From: Pseudomonadota bacterium
GTDB taxonomy: Bacteria; Pseudomonadota; Gammaproteobacteria; Steroidobacterales; Woeseiaceae
DNA length: 39,093 bases
Direction of reading: 5' to 3'
Assembly (NCBI GenBank): GCA_027621915.1
Contig: JAQCAD010000031.1
Location: 1-39,093 of the forward strand
The position numbers and the translations under genes were made by a program. Below are positions 24,965 through 35,593 of this stretch, piece by piece. Numbering within the stretch: the stretch's first letter is position 1; each line of letters opens with the position of its first letter. The notes below the pieces were generated by a model. The model saw only the letters and a program-made list of their open reading frames with translations, did no database searches and had not been told where the DNA came from.

Positions 24965-26281
24965 TCAGGTCGTTACGCTGACGGCGATACGATGACAGGC
25001 ATTGTTCAGATAGCCACGTGGATTCCAGCCAGGCAGAACAACTGGCTGCGAGGCGCCTCGCTCATCGACGGCGCGCGCCCAAACTTCATAGTACCCGGGT
25101 TCCGGAAATTCCACCGAGGCTGACCAGTGTTGCCACGCCAGCCGATTAACCGGTTTTTTCAGTCTCGCTTTCTGCCAGGACGAACCAAAATCGATTGATG
25201 TGAAAACATGATCGACGCGAAGATCTCCTGCCCATGCATGTCCGCGAATCTCAAGTGAATCGCCAACAGACTGTGTGAGACCTGATTTTGGAAAGGTAAT
25301 GACTGATCTGACCGGCATCGATTCGATAATGCACATATCCTCGTCGGCGACATTACTGCCAGGCTCCACAGGTTTGCAGGGCATGCGATAGGATTGTCCC
25401 AGCATCTTCTCGCCGTCATGTACACGATCCCTGATGAGGATTTTTTTCAGCCATTTTCCGCTGACCGATGCAGGCCAGCCGGCGCACACCATGCGCAATG
25501 GGTAGCCGTGCTGCAGCGGCAGTGGCTCCCCATTCATTGCCCAGACAATCATCGACTCATCTTCAAGTGCTTTCCACAATGGCACACCGCGTGAGATCGG
25601 CAGTTTTTTCGGGTCACCGGATAAGTGACTGTCCGCGCCCTCGTACGCGACATAGACGGCATCATCTTTCACGCCACAATGTTCAAGCACATCTTTAAGA
25701 CGCACACCCGTCCACTCAGGACAACCGATCGCTCCGGTCGTCCACTGGTTACCCGAAGTCGGGGGATAGAATTCAGACCGCCCATTGCCGGCACATTCGA
25801 TCTGCAATTGAAGAGTGTGTTGTTTGAATTCTTTTCTGAGCGAGGCAATCGTTAACGCCTTCGGTTCAACCACCGACTCACCACCAATCTCAATCGTCCA
25901 GTTGTCGACATCGATATCGGCGAGCGTCGGCGGAATTCCGTTGTTGCGAACAAACAGGCGCGATGCCGGCGTGATTTTGTCATCGAGAAGATGAGCCGGC
26001 GTCTCTGCATTGATCGGCCGATCGTTCAAAAGCACGAGGCCGTCTTTCCCCGGCAGCCGAAAGGGTTCGTCACTTTGCGCCAATGCGGCTGGGATCAACC
26101 CGCCTGGCAGGTACTTCGCGAACGGGATGCTTGCTCCAATCGCGGCGACCATCGCAGCCAGTCCGCTGCCCCGCAAGAATCCACGCCTCGAGACGGGGTC
26201 AGTTCGCCTTCCCCAAACCAGATCGTCGGCCCGCGACGCGTCTTTCGCGTACAACTCATGTAACCCGACCTGTTTTTTCAT
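24965..26281 (-). CDS. sulfite-oxidase-family molybdoenzyme (SorA/SoxC-like), Tat-exported
   Basis: 438 residues. A twin-arginine signal (SRRGFLRGSGLAAMVA, Arg32-Arg33) ends near ALAQSDEP. The molybdenum-pterin domain carries the thiolate ligand Cys163 in LQIECAGNGRSEF, and GAIGCPEWTGVRLKDVL and LQHGYPLRMVCAGWP follow. A C-terminal dimerisation domain begins near SVITFPKSG. Relatives oxidise sulfite to sulfate in the periplasm (SorA) or act with SoxD on sulfane sulfur (SoxC). The small cytochrome next door favours a sulfite dehydrogenase. Its ATG overlaps the hutG stop by 4 bases (ATGA), so it is part of the hut operon by structure. Confidence 0.9.
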   Translation of the reverse strand: MKKQVGLHELYAKDASRADDLVWGRRTDPVSRRGFLRGSGLAAMVAAIGASIPFAKYLPGGLIPAALAQSDEPFRLPGKDGLVLLNDRPINAETPAHLLDDKITPASRLFVRNNGIPPTLADIDVDNWTIEIGGESVVEPKALTIASLRKEFKQHTLQLQIECAGNGRSEFYPPTSGNQWTTGAIGCPEWTGVRLKDVLEHCGVKDDAVYVAYEGADSHLSGDPKKLPISRGVPLWKALEDESMIVWAMNGEPLPLQHGYPLRMVCAGWPASVSGKWLKKILIRDRVHDGEKMLGQSYRMPCKPVEPGSNVADEDMCIIESMPVRSVITFPKSGLTQSVGDSLEIRGHAWAGDLRVDHVFTSIDFGSSWQKARLKKPVNRLAWQHWSASVEFPEPGYYEVWARAVDERGASQPVVLPGWNPRGYLNNACHRIAVSVTT

Positions 26282-27072
26282 CCGGAGCCCTTCGCCGACT
26301 GAATGTAAGCAGTCAGCATTTTTTCAATTGTACCGCCGACGTTGACCGCAGCTTTGGCATCATAACTCAGATTATTTTCGTCCATGTAGCAACGCTGTGA
26401 GAGTTCGAGCTGGATCGCGTGGATGTTTTTTTTCGGGGCACCGTAGTGCCGTGTGGTGTACCCACCCTTGAATCGACCGTTCAGCACCGACGTGTAGTCC
26501 GATGTGTTCGCTACATTCATAACTGACGACTCACAGGACGCCCCGCAACTGACCCCACCGAAAGTGCCAATATTGAGATCGGTCAGAACACCGGGAAACA
26601 ACATCGGCACTTCGGAAGCGATCGAGTGCGCGTCCCAAAGGAGTGCGAAACCATATTCGTCGCGTAATGCAGATAGTGTTGACGCAATCCTGTCGTGGTA
26701 GGGGCGCCAGAACCGATCGACCCGGTCCTGTTGCTCTGTTGTCGAGATCGTTTCGCCGTCCAGGTAAATGGGCCGCCCTGCGAACGTCCGTTGCGGGCAA
26801 AGCCCGGTTGACACCTGCCCTTCATATAACGAAGCATCATCCGCCGGCCGGTTGAGATCGACGACGTAGCGCGAGTAATTGGCTGCAATGACGTTGGCAT
26901 CAAGTTCGCCAACGAATGCGTACAACTCGCGCACATACCAGTCCGTATCGGGTAAAGCCCTGCCATCGTCTGTCATGCGCTCCGCCTGGCCCGGCATCAA
27001 TTCGCGACCGTCGTGCGGGATGCTGATCAAAAGTGGCGAGCTGCCCGTCGTGAACGAGAAGACGTCTGTCAT
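26278..27072 (-). CDS. hutG: N-formylglutamate deformylase
   Basis: 264 residues. The N-formylglutamate amidohydrolase fold is shown by LLISIPHDGRELM, PDTDWYVRELYAF, YSRYVVDLNRP, LLWDAHSI and NIHAIQLELSQRCYMDE. It releases formate and glutamate, the last step of the five-step histidine pathway, and requires HutF, encoded at the start of this operon. The ATG at 27072 overlaps the hutH stop (ATGA); the upstream in-frame ATG lies inside hutH. The stop overlaps the sulfite-dehydrogenase start. The formate it makes is a substrate for the FdsGBA enzyme encoded nearby. Confidence 0.93.
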   Translation of the reverse strand: MTDVFSFTTGSSPLLISIPHDGRELMPGQAERMTDDGRALPDTDWYVRELYAFVGELDANVIAANYSRYVVDLNRPADDASLYEGQVSTGLCPQRTFAGRPIYLDGETISTTEQQDRVDRFWRPYHDRIASTLSALRDEYGFALLWDAHSIASEVPMLFPGVLTDLNIGTFGGVSCGASCESSVMNVANTSDYTSVLNGRFKGGYTTRHYGAPKKNIHAIQLELSQRCYMDENNLSYDAKAAVNVGGTIEKMLTAYIQSAKGSG

Positions 27073-28593
27073 GCAGCGTAGCCTGGCAATATCGTGCTGC
27101 ACTGCTCGCAGAAATAACCAGCATTGACCAACGATGAAACCGCATCGATATCCGGTTTCAGAGAGCGATCCCTGTCAAGTGTTGGCGACAGGTCGCGAAT
27201 CCGCGCGAGTGAGCGCTCCAGTATTGGTGAGCTCTTGCGCGGATGGTGAAAATCGATCCCCTGGGCTGCCGACAGCAGTTCAATCGCAACGATGTTGTTG
27301 GCGTTATCCAGCATCGTATGCAGCCTGTTTGCGGCGAACGTTGCCATGCTGACATGATCTTCCTGATTAGCGCTGGTCGGAATACTGTCGACGCTTGCGG
27401 GGTGTGCCAATGACTTGTTTTCCGAAGTCAGCGCTGCCGCAGTAATTTGCACAATCATGAATCCCGAGTTCAGCCCGCTCTCCCTGACGAGAAATGCGGG
27501 CAGGCCTGAAAGGTGCGGATCCATCATTAACGCGATACGCCGCTCGGAAATTGATCCGATTTCTGCGATGGCCAGTGCAAGATGGTCCGCAGCGAATGCA
27601 ACCGGCTCGGCGTGAAAGTTCCCGCCTGACAGAACAGCATTAGCCTCCGCAAACACCAACGGATTATCAGTAACCGCATTGGCCTCCGTTTCCAGAACAT
27701 CACAGACATGTCGCAGGACATCGAGACAGGCTCCCACCACCTGCGGCTGACACCGTATCGAATAGGGATCCTGCACGCGATCGCAATCGACGTGCGAGGC
27801 CCGAATGTCGCTGCCTTGCAGTAAATTTCGCAACAGGGTGGCAACATCGATCTGCCCCTTGTGTCCACGAACTGCGTGAATTCGATTATCGAATGGCGCG
27901 TCACTGCCCTTGACGGCGTCAGTCGACATTGCGCCAGCAGTTACTGCAGCCGCAAGCAGGTTTTCCGTTCGAAACGCGGCAGCCATGGCAAGCGCGGTCG
28001 ACACCTGCGTGCCATTTAGCAGTGCGAGCCCCTCTTTTGGCGCCAGGTTGATCGGCGAAAGTCCGGCAGCCTGCAACGCATCAGCCGCGGGGATCTCCAC
28101 ACCGTTCACGCGCGCGCTGCCCGCCCCGATCAATACGCCAGCCATGTGCGCCAGTGGCGCGAGATCTCCTGATGCGCCGACCGAGCCTTTCGAAGGAATC
28201 GTTGGATAGATTTCGCGGCTGACAAGCTGGCAGAGCATATCGATCAGTTCAGGACTGACACCGGAATATCCCGCGGCGAGCGCCTTAACCTTCATGACCA
28301 TTACGAGCCGGACGATTTCGTCCGGCAGCAGCGGCCCGACACCCACCGAGTGAGACCGAATCAGGTTCTCCTGCAATAATCCCAATTCATCGTCGCTGAT
28401 TCGTACATTGGCGAGCAGGCCAAATCCGGTATTGACGCCGTAGGTACTCTTGCCACCAGCAAGCACTTTGGTAATCGTCGCCTGCGCCGCGGCAACCGCA
28501 TCACGACACTCGTCACCCAGAGTCAACTGAGTGGGCTGCAGCCAGACGTCGCGAAGCGTTGCGAGCGACAGTGGACTCTTGCCTATCGTCAGA

Positions 28594-28601
<8 letters not shown>
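27069..28601 (-). CDS. hutH: histidine ammonia-lyase
   Basis: 510 residues; removes ammonia from histidine to give urocanate. The MIO prosthetic group forms from Ala143-Ser144-Gly145 in [15 protein letters not shown]. Tyr54 in YGVNTGFG and later [12 protein letters not shown] are conserved active-site segments. The intact ASG argues against an ergothionase. The start ATG at 28601 lies 8 bases inside hutU (ATGAATAG) and matches the family N-terminus; an upstream in-frame ATG would extend well into hutU. Confidence 0.96.
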
Positions 28602-30269
<1,668 letters not shown>

Positions 30270-30270
<1 letters not shown>

Positions 30271-31028
30271 TACATCCCTACTCCACTTGTGGGGCGCTTG
30301 CCGAATACTTTTGTACCCGGTGGTGCATAGTGACCGGACAACTCAAAGCGACTGCCCGGGTGGTACAGGCGCGCGAAGGAGACCGGCCTGCCATGTGCCC
30401 ATGTTCTGCGCGTGACGACGAGGCAGGGCTCCCCATCGGCCATCTCCAGGTTTCGTTTTATTTGCGTGTCTGGCATCGCAGCGCGAACAACATGCTCGGC
30501 TTCCTGCAATGGCGACACTGAACTCAGGTAGGCGCTTGGTGTTATTTCATCGAAGTCCTGTTTGAGAAAATCAGGCGCAAAGTCCGGCAGGACGTAGCGG
30601 TCCTCCAGCTGTATGGGAATGCCGTTCTCGCGATGGACAATTCGCACCCGGTGTAAAGAGTCGCCGGGTTTTACTTTCAAAGCTGCTGATGCCTCGGGAT
30701 CGATCGGGGCGCCAGCGCCGTCAAGCACTGTCGCCGAGTATTCGTGGTCACGAAGCGCGATTTCATCCGCGATGTTGCGTACTTCCAGAACGTGAGAGGC
30801 GGCTTTGAAGTCAGCGACGAAGGTGCCTACGCCGGCAACACGTTCAACGTAACCTTCACTGTCCAGCTCCCTGAGTGCACGGTTTGCCGTCATGCGCGAC
30901 ACACCGGTGGCATCGACCAGTTCGTTCTCGGATGGAACCCGATCCCGCGGTTGAAGCTCGCCGGTCGAAATTCGCCCGATGATCAACTCCTTGAGCTGGC
31001 GATATCGGGGTTTCGCGCCGACGCTCAC
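30270..31028 (-). CDS. hutC: HutC, GntR-family histidine-utilisation repressor
   Basis: 252 residues. An N-terminal winged helix-turn-helix ([19 protein letters not shown], then [20 protein letters not shown]) is followed by a UTRA ligand domain ending in [10 protein letters not shown]. HutC represses hut genes and is released by urocanate. The GTG at 31028 overlaps the hutF stop (GTGA) and has a GAGG site seven bases upstream. The open frame continues to 31124 but that part lies inside hutF. Its likely operator is the TGTATATACA palindrome at 32423-32432, so it would repress its own operon. Confidence 0.93.
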
Positions 31029-32404
31029 CACAGCACCTCGTCGAGCAGGAGCTTTCCGGCTACGTCCGAATACGCACTGCGTGCCGCTTCCTCTCCCTCG
31101 TGCCTGCCGTCCACCACGCGCCACACGCCATTCACCATGACGCGATCAATCGGCAACGTGAATCCGGAAAAAACCAGCGCGTCCAGGTACGAACGCGTCG
31201 TATGACCGGCAAGCATCGGGCTGTCATCATCCAGTACGACCAGGTCTGCATTCGCGCCGGCCTCGAGCTGACCGCCGCCCTGACCGCAGGCAAGCGCTCC
31301 GCCGCTCGCCGCCATCTCGAACAAACTGCGCCCGGTTTGTGGTTGGCCGATCGCTGCAATATTCCGGCTCTGTGAAACCAGGCGTTGCCCGTATTCAAGC
31401 CAGCGCAATTCTTCAAAAGGGTTAATCGAAACGTGACTGTCGGACCCGATCGCAATGCGGCCACCTTGTTCGAGATACGGCTTCAGCGGAAACAATCCGT
31501 CTCCGAGGTTTGCCTCGGTGCTCGGGCAAAGGCCAACGACTGCACCTGACCTGGCGATCAGCGCTATCTCCCGATCGTCAATGTGTGTTGCATGGACCAG
31601 GCACCAGTTTTTATCGACGTCGCAGTTGTCGAACAACCATTCAACCGGCCGCGCGTTAAATTCAGCGAAACACTGATCAACTTCTCTTTTTTGTTCCGCG
31701 ATATGAATATGCATTGGTACGCCGTCATTAGCTGCCACTGCCGCGACCTGTTTCAGGGAATCCACAGTTACGGCCCGAAGACTATGTACGCCGATCCCCG
31801 TATGAAATATTCCGCCCGCCAATCCGGCAGCGATGGCAGACGCGTTTTCATAGTGCGCTATCAGCTGGTCCGAACTCAGCGCAAAGCGCATCTGGTCTTT
31901 GGTAGGTTCAGGCTCGGTAAAGCCTGCCCTTTCATAAAGGACGGGCACATACGTCAGGCGAATTCCGCTTTCGCTGGCGGCCTCGACAATTGCCTCAAAC
32001 ATGGCCACGGATGTGGTGCGTTCTCCGGGTTCGTTATGCAGATAGTGAAACTCCGCGACCGAGGTATAGCCGGTCGAGAGCATTTCCCCATAAGCCTGAC
32101 GTGCGATCGCCCTCATCGACGAGGCATCGATCCGGCCGGCAAGGGCGTACATGCGAGCGCGCCAGGTCCAGAAATTATCTTTGCCCGTGGGACCACGTTG
32201 CTCGGTATGTCCGGCCAGTACCCGCTGAAATGCGTGGCTGTGGACGTTCGCAAGACCCGGAATGACGATGCCGGCAACATAATCGCCACGCTCGGCGAGC
32301 ACGTTTGCCTTCAGCGAGCTGATTTTGCCGTCACTGACAATAATCCGGACGTTTTCTGCCCAGCCCTCCGACGTCAGTGCCTTTCTTGCGAATAGTTGAG
32401 TCAT
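31025..32404 (-). CDS. hutF: formimidoylglutamate deiminase
   Basis: 459 residues of the amidohydrolase superfamily. Metal residues are visible in NVHSHAFQR (His55, His57), MHIHIAEQ, HATHID and SDSH. HutF converts N-formimidoyl-glutamate to N-formylglutamate plus ammonia. With HutG this defines the five-step pathway, in contrast to the direct HutG-type formiminoglutamase route. Segments RVLAGHTEQRGPTGKDNFWTW and STEANLGDGLFPL are characteristic. It is first of the operon hutF-hutC-hutU-hutH-hutG and divergent from hutI. Confidence 0.95.
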   Translation of the reverse strand: MTQLFARKALTSEGWAENVRIIVSDGKISSLKANVLAERGDYVAGIVIPGLANVHSHAFQRVLAGHTEQRGPTGKDNFWTWRARMYALAGRIDASSMRAIARQAYGEMLSTGYTSVAEFHYLHNEPGERTTSVAMFEAIVEAASESGIRLTYVPVLYERAGFTEPEPTKDQMRFALSSDQLIAHYENASAIAAGLAGGIFHTGIGVHSLRAVTVDSLKQVAAVAANDGVPMHIHIAEQKREVDQCFAEFNARPVEWLFDNCDVDKNWCLVHATHIDDREIALIARSGAVVGLCPSTEANLGDGLFPLKPYLEQGGRIAIGSDSHVSINPFEELRWLEYGQRLVSQSRNIAAIGQPQTGRSLFEMAASGGALACGQGGGQLEAGANADLVVLDDDSPMLAGHTTRSYLDALVFSGFTLPIDRVMVNGVWRVVDGRHEGEEAARSAYSDVAGKLLLDEVLW

Positions 32405-32432
32405 TGTCTGCTTTTTCCAGGTTGTATATACA
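32404..32432 (+). promoter_or_regulatory. hutI promoter overlapping a HutC-type operator
   Basis: The perfect palindrome TGTATATACA (32423-32432) lies between divergent hutF and hutI and resembles known HutC sites (TTGTATxTACAA type). A plus-strand promoter, TTGTCT (32404-32409), a 17-base spacer and TATACA (32427-32432), places its -10 inside the palindrome, so repressor binding would block it. The symmetry could also control the hutF transcript. Confidence 0.6.
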
Positions 32433-32480
32433 GGCTAGTACATGCTACGGTTCTTTGCAATTCATGGCGGAGCGACGTGT

Positions 32481-33695
32481 TTGCCGGACTGGGATCTCAT
32501 ACTGACGGAATTGAACGTAGCCACGATGGTTGAGGATTGCGGCCCTTATGGTGTGATCGAAAATGCGGCGGTTGCGATTGCGAATGGCCGGATCTCCTGG
32601 ATCGGGGCGAGGGCCGACCTGCCGGCAGGCAGCGCCACCGAGTCGCGATCGATGGGCGGTCGCTGGCTGACACCGGCGCTGATTGACTGTCATACACACC
32701 TCGTATTTGCCGGCAACCGTTCCGCAGAATTCGAACAACGCCTGGCCGGGGCAAGTTACGAGGAAATCGCGCGTGCCGGTGGCGGCATCATGTCGACAGT
32801 CAATGCGACTCGCGCCGCAAGCGCCGACCTGCTCCTTGAACAGACCGCGGCCCGACTCGACATCCTGCGTGCCGAGGGATGCGCGACGGTGGAGATCAAA
32901 TCCGGCTATGGCCTGAATCTGCAAACCGAGCTTAAGCTTCTGGAGACCATTCGTGCGCTTAAGAACCAGGCAGGCATCTCCATCAGCAGCACTTTCCTGG
33001 GTGCACACGCCATTCCCGTGGAGTTTCGCGGTAAAGCGGACGAGTACATCGATCTTGTTTGTGACGAGATGTTGCCAGCCGTGCACGAGAAACAACTGGC
33101 CGACGCGGTGGACGCGTACTGCGAGTCCATCGCCTTTTCCGTAAAACAGATTGGCCGGGTTTTCGAAACGGCGCGATCGCTGGGGCTGCCAGTGAAGTTA
33201 CATGCGGATCAACTCAGCGACTGCGGCGGCGCGGAACTTGCGGCGGAGTTCGGCGCACTGTCTGCCGATCACCTTGAATACACGTCAGCAAAAGGTGTCG
33301 ATGCCCTCGCAGCCGCCGGTTCGGTGGCAGTGTTATTACCTGGTGCGTTCCTGACGCTCGGCGAAACCGAATGCCCGCCGGTAGCACTGTTGCGCGACAG
33401 GAACGTTCCAATTGCCATCGCTACTGATTGCAACCCGGGAACATCGCCGATTTGCTCATTGCGGACAACGATGGCGCTCGCGACCAGCCTGTTTCGACTT
33501 ACGCCCGCAGAATGCCTTGCCGGTGTCACCAGAAATGCCGCTGTGGCTCTGGGCCTGGAACAAGACAGAGGCACACTCGAAACCGGCAAGCGAGCGGACA
33601 TTGCAATATGGGATATCGGACATCCGCAGGAGTTGTCCTACTGGATCGGCAAGAACGACCTGGCAGAGCTGTTGGTTGCCGGACGAACCGCCTGA
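32481..33695 (+). CDS. hutI: imidazolonepropionase
   Basis: 404 residues from a TTG at 32481. It opens 4-imidazolone-5-propionate to formimidoylglutamate. The amidohydrolase metal motif is DCHTHLVFAG (His71, His73), followed by KSGYGLNLQTELK, FLGAHAIP, KLHADQLSD, SADHLEY and ATDCNPGTSP. TTG 32481 is preferred: GGAG lies eight bases upstream, WDLILTELNVATM is the usual beginning of HutI, and the predicted start point near 32439 would leave an ATG at 32442 almost leaderless. ATG 32442 (417 residues) remains possible. It is transcribed away from the rest of the hut genes. Confidence 0.94.
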   Translation: MPDWDLILTELNVATMVEDCGPYGVIENAAVAIANGRISWIGARADLPAGSATESRSMGGRWLTPALIDCHTHLVFAGNRSAEFEQRLAGASYEEIARAGGGIMSTVNATRAASADLLLEQTAARLDILRAEGCATVEIKSGYGLNLQTELKLLETIRALKNQAGISISSTFLGAHAIPVEFRGKADEYIDLVCDEMLPAVHEKQLADAVDAYCESIAFSVKQIGRVFETARSLGLPVKLHADQLSDCGGAELAAEFGALSADHLEYTSAKGVDALAAAGSVAVLLPGAFLTLGETECPPVALLRDRNVPIAIATDCNPGTSPICSLRTTMALATSLFRLTPAECLAGVTRNAAVALGLEQDRGTLETGKRADIAIWDIGHPQELSYWIGKNDLAELLVAGRTA

Positions 33696-33739
33696 ATTCA
33701 GAAGAACAAAAATAAAATTCACATGAGAACAGGCCCCTG

Positions 33740-34960
33740 ATGAATACCGGACTCGCCACGTCGCGCCGCTTCGTACTCGTCCTGGGACTGCTGACCGCAC
33801 TGGTCGCCTTCACGATAGATATCAGTTTGCCGGCGATACCTCCTATGGTCAGCGCCCTTGAGACCAGCATGTCGCTCGGGCAACAGATAGTCGGATTGTT
33901 CATGGTCGGAATGGCGGCTGGACAAATACCCGCTGGACTGGCGTCGGACCGGATCGGTCGCATGCCGGTGCTGTATGTCGGGATTGGCCTGTTTACGGTT
34001 ACGGGCATTGTCACTGCCGTGACCAACGACATGAATACGATGCTCGCGGCGAGATTCCTGCAGGGAGTTGGTGCGTCAGCCGGAATGGTCCTCGCACGCG
34101 CCATCGTCAGGGATATTTCGAGCGGCAACCAGGCTGCAAGAATGATGTCCATCATGGTGATGGTTTTTACTGCGGCTCCCATGATTGCGCCGCTGCTCGG
34201 CTCTTACCTCGTGATCGGGTGGGGCTGGCACGCACCATTCGCTGCGACCGCAGTTGCCGGATTCCTGATTCTGTATGGAATCAGATCTTCGCTTCGCGAG
34301 ACGCATACGCCAGCTACCCATCCGGATATCGCACGCCAGCTTTGGTTAAGCGTCATCAGGTTTATGTCACAACGACAAAGCCTGTTCGGCCTGCTGATTG
34401 TTCTGGTTACGATGGTAGGCATCATGTCACTGATCAGTGGTTCTTCTGCTCTCGTGATCGAGATATACGACTACCCGGTGCATTACTTTGGCTACCTGTT
34501 CGCGTTAACGGGCGTTGCGATTCTTATCGGGTCGGCAATTAACCGTCGCCTGCTCAGGCACTTTGATTCAACAGACATGATCGGCGTCGGCGCGACGATC
34601 GCGTGCCTTGCCGGTATTCAGTTGCTGGTGATGGCCTGGCTGGGTGACGCCCCGTTCTGGTGGTTATGGGGTTGTGTATGCCTGTTCATGTCGAGCACCG
34701 GGTTCCTGATTCCAAACGCAACGGTCCTGGCACTCGATCCGGTGCCCGAAATTGCCGGCGTCGCGGCATCGGTGATCGGTACGCTGCAAAGCCTGGCTGG
34801 CGCCACCAGCGCAATCGTGAGCAGCGCGCTCTACACAGGAACAATATTGAATCTCACATTGGTCGTCGGCGTATCCGGCATCGCCAGCGCTGTCGTTTTT
34901 CTATTGCGTAAATCGATAATTGGCGAACACACGGCGGAAAATCAGGAAACTTCGGGTTGA
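33740..34960 (+). CDS. Bcr/CflA-family MFS drug or metabolite exporter
   Basis: 406 residues with about 12 membrane helices. The DHA1 signature GLASDRIGRMPVL in the loop between helices 2 and 3, and the segment RFLQGVGASAGMVLARAIVRD, match Bcr/CflA exporters (bicyclomycin, chloramphenicol, and amino-acid or dipeptide efflux). It starts 44 bases after hutI on the same strand, with no terminator seen, so it may be cotranscribed with hutI. A role in histidine or urocanate movement is only a guess; drug-like compounds are the usual substrates. Confidence 0.9.
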   Translation: MNTGLATSRRFVLVLGLLTALVAFTIDISLPAIPPMVSALETSMSLGQQIVGLFMVGMAAGQIPAGLASDRIGRMPVLYVGIGLFTVTGIVTAVTNDMNTMLAARFLQGVGASAGMVLARAIVRDISSGNQAARMMSIMVMVFTAAPMIAPLLGSYLVIGWGWHAPFAATAVAGFLILYGIRSSLRETHTPATHPDIARQLWLSVIRFMSQRQSLFGLLIVLVTMVGIMSLISGSSALVIEIYDYPVHYFGYLFALTGVAILIGSAINRRLLRHFDSTDMIGVGATIACLAGIQLLVMAWLGDAPFWWLWGCVCLFMSSTGFLIPNATVLALDPVPEIAGVAASVIGTLQSLAGATSAIVSSALYTGTILNLTLVVGVSGIASAVVFLLRKSIIGEHTAENQETSG

Positions 34961-34961
34961 T

Positions 34962-35003
34962 TTGAGATCCTGAGTCGTTGCGGGCGCAGCGAATTAATCT
35001 CAA
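34962..35003. terminator. possible hairpin between convergent genes
   Basis: TTGAGAT (34962-34968) and ATCTCAA (34997-35003) are perfect inverted arms between the convergent exporter and nitroreductase stops, with a second short imperfect stem inside (CGTTGCG with CGCAGCG). There is no clear T-tract on either side, so termination is uncertain. Confidence 0.25.
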
Positions 35004-35008
35004 GTCCC

Positions 35009-35593
35009 CTAGATCATTTCGGTCAGAATTTCGTCGACGCCCTTTCTCGACTGGGTCGGAAGTATTTTTGGATAGCCGTACCAGATCAACCCGACTACGA
35101 ACTCATCGCTCGAATCAATCTTCAGAAGATCGAAGAAGCGTTCATCCCGGGTGATGAGGCCCGTGGTCCATTTCGATGCGACACCAGCCTCCGAGAGATA
35201 AAGCGTCAGGTTTTGTATCGCACAACAGCAGCTTGCATAGTTCTCACGTTGCAATAACTCGTCGTCGGACTTTTTACAGGTTACGAGCAACCAGCCCGGG
35301 ATAGCCGCTGCGGATTTCGCTTTGAACTCCGCCACGTCTTCGTCCTTGGTTTCTGCGGCGATTGTTCGAATCAGCTCGACGGTCTGCACGATCGTCTCAT
35401 CACCGAAAGAATAGAAATGCCAGGGTTCAGTCAGGTGGTGATTCGGTGCCCACCGCGCAACTTCGATGGCATCGTGCACAAGCTTCTTACTGACACGCTG
35501 CCTGAGAAATAATTTGGTCGTCCGGCGACCGCGCATCCGCTCAGCGATCAACTGCAGGTTTCGACTCTCACCATCCGGCAGAATTTCGCTCAT
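35009..35593 (-). CDS. nitroreductase-family FMN oxidoreductase
   Basis: 194 residues. The motif RRTTKLFLRQRVSKKLVHDAIE and WAPNHHLTEPWHFY mark the FMN-binding nitroreductase fold, close in size to YdjA-type minimal enzymes. It probably reduces quinone- or nitro-type substrates with NAD(P)H; the physiological substrate is unknown. An unusual Cys-Cys-Cys triplet (YASCCCAIQN) sits where the family has a helix. The ATG overlaps the thiolase stop by 4 bases (ATGA), so the two are coupled. Confidence 0.87.
   Translation of the reverse strand: MSEILPDGESRNLQLIAERMRGRRTTKLFLRQRVSKKLVHDAIEVARWAPNHHLTEPWHFYSFGDETIVQTVELIRTIAAETKDEDVAEFKAKSAAAIPGWLLVTCKKSDDELLQRENYASCCCAIQNLTLYLSEAGVASKWTTGLITRDERFFDLLKIDSSDEFVVGLIWYGYPKILPTQSRKGVDEILTEMI

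Noticed and set aside
31583-32395. 270-codon plus-strand frame opposite hutF
   Set aside because: It lies wholly inside hutF, which has clear catalytic motifs; the composition is that of a shadow frame.
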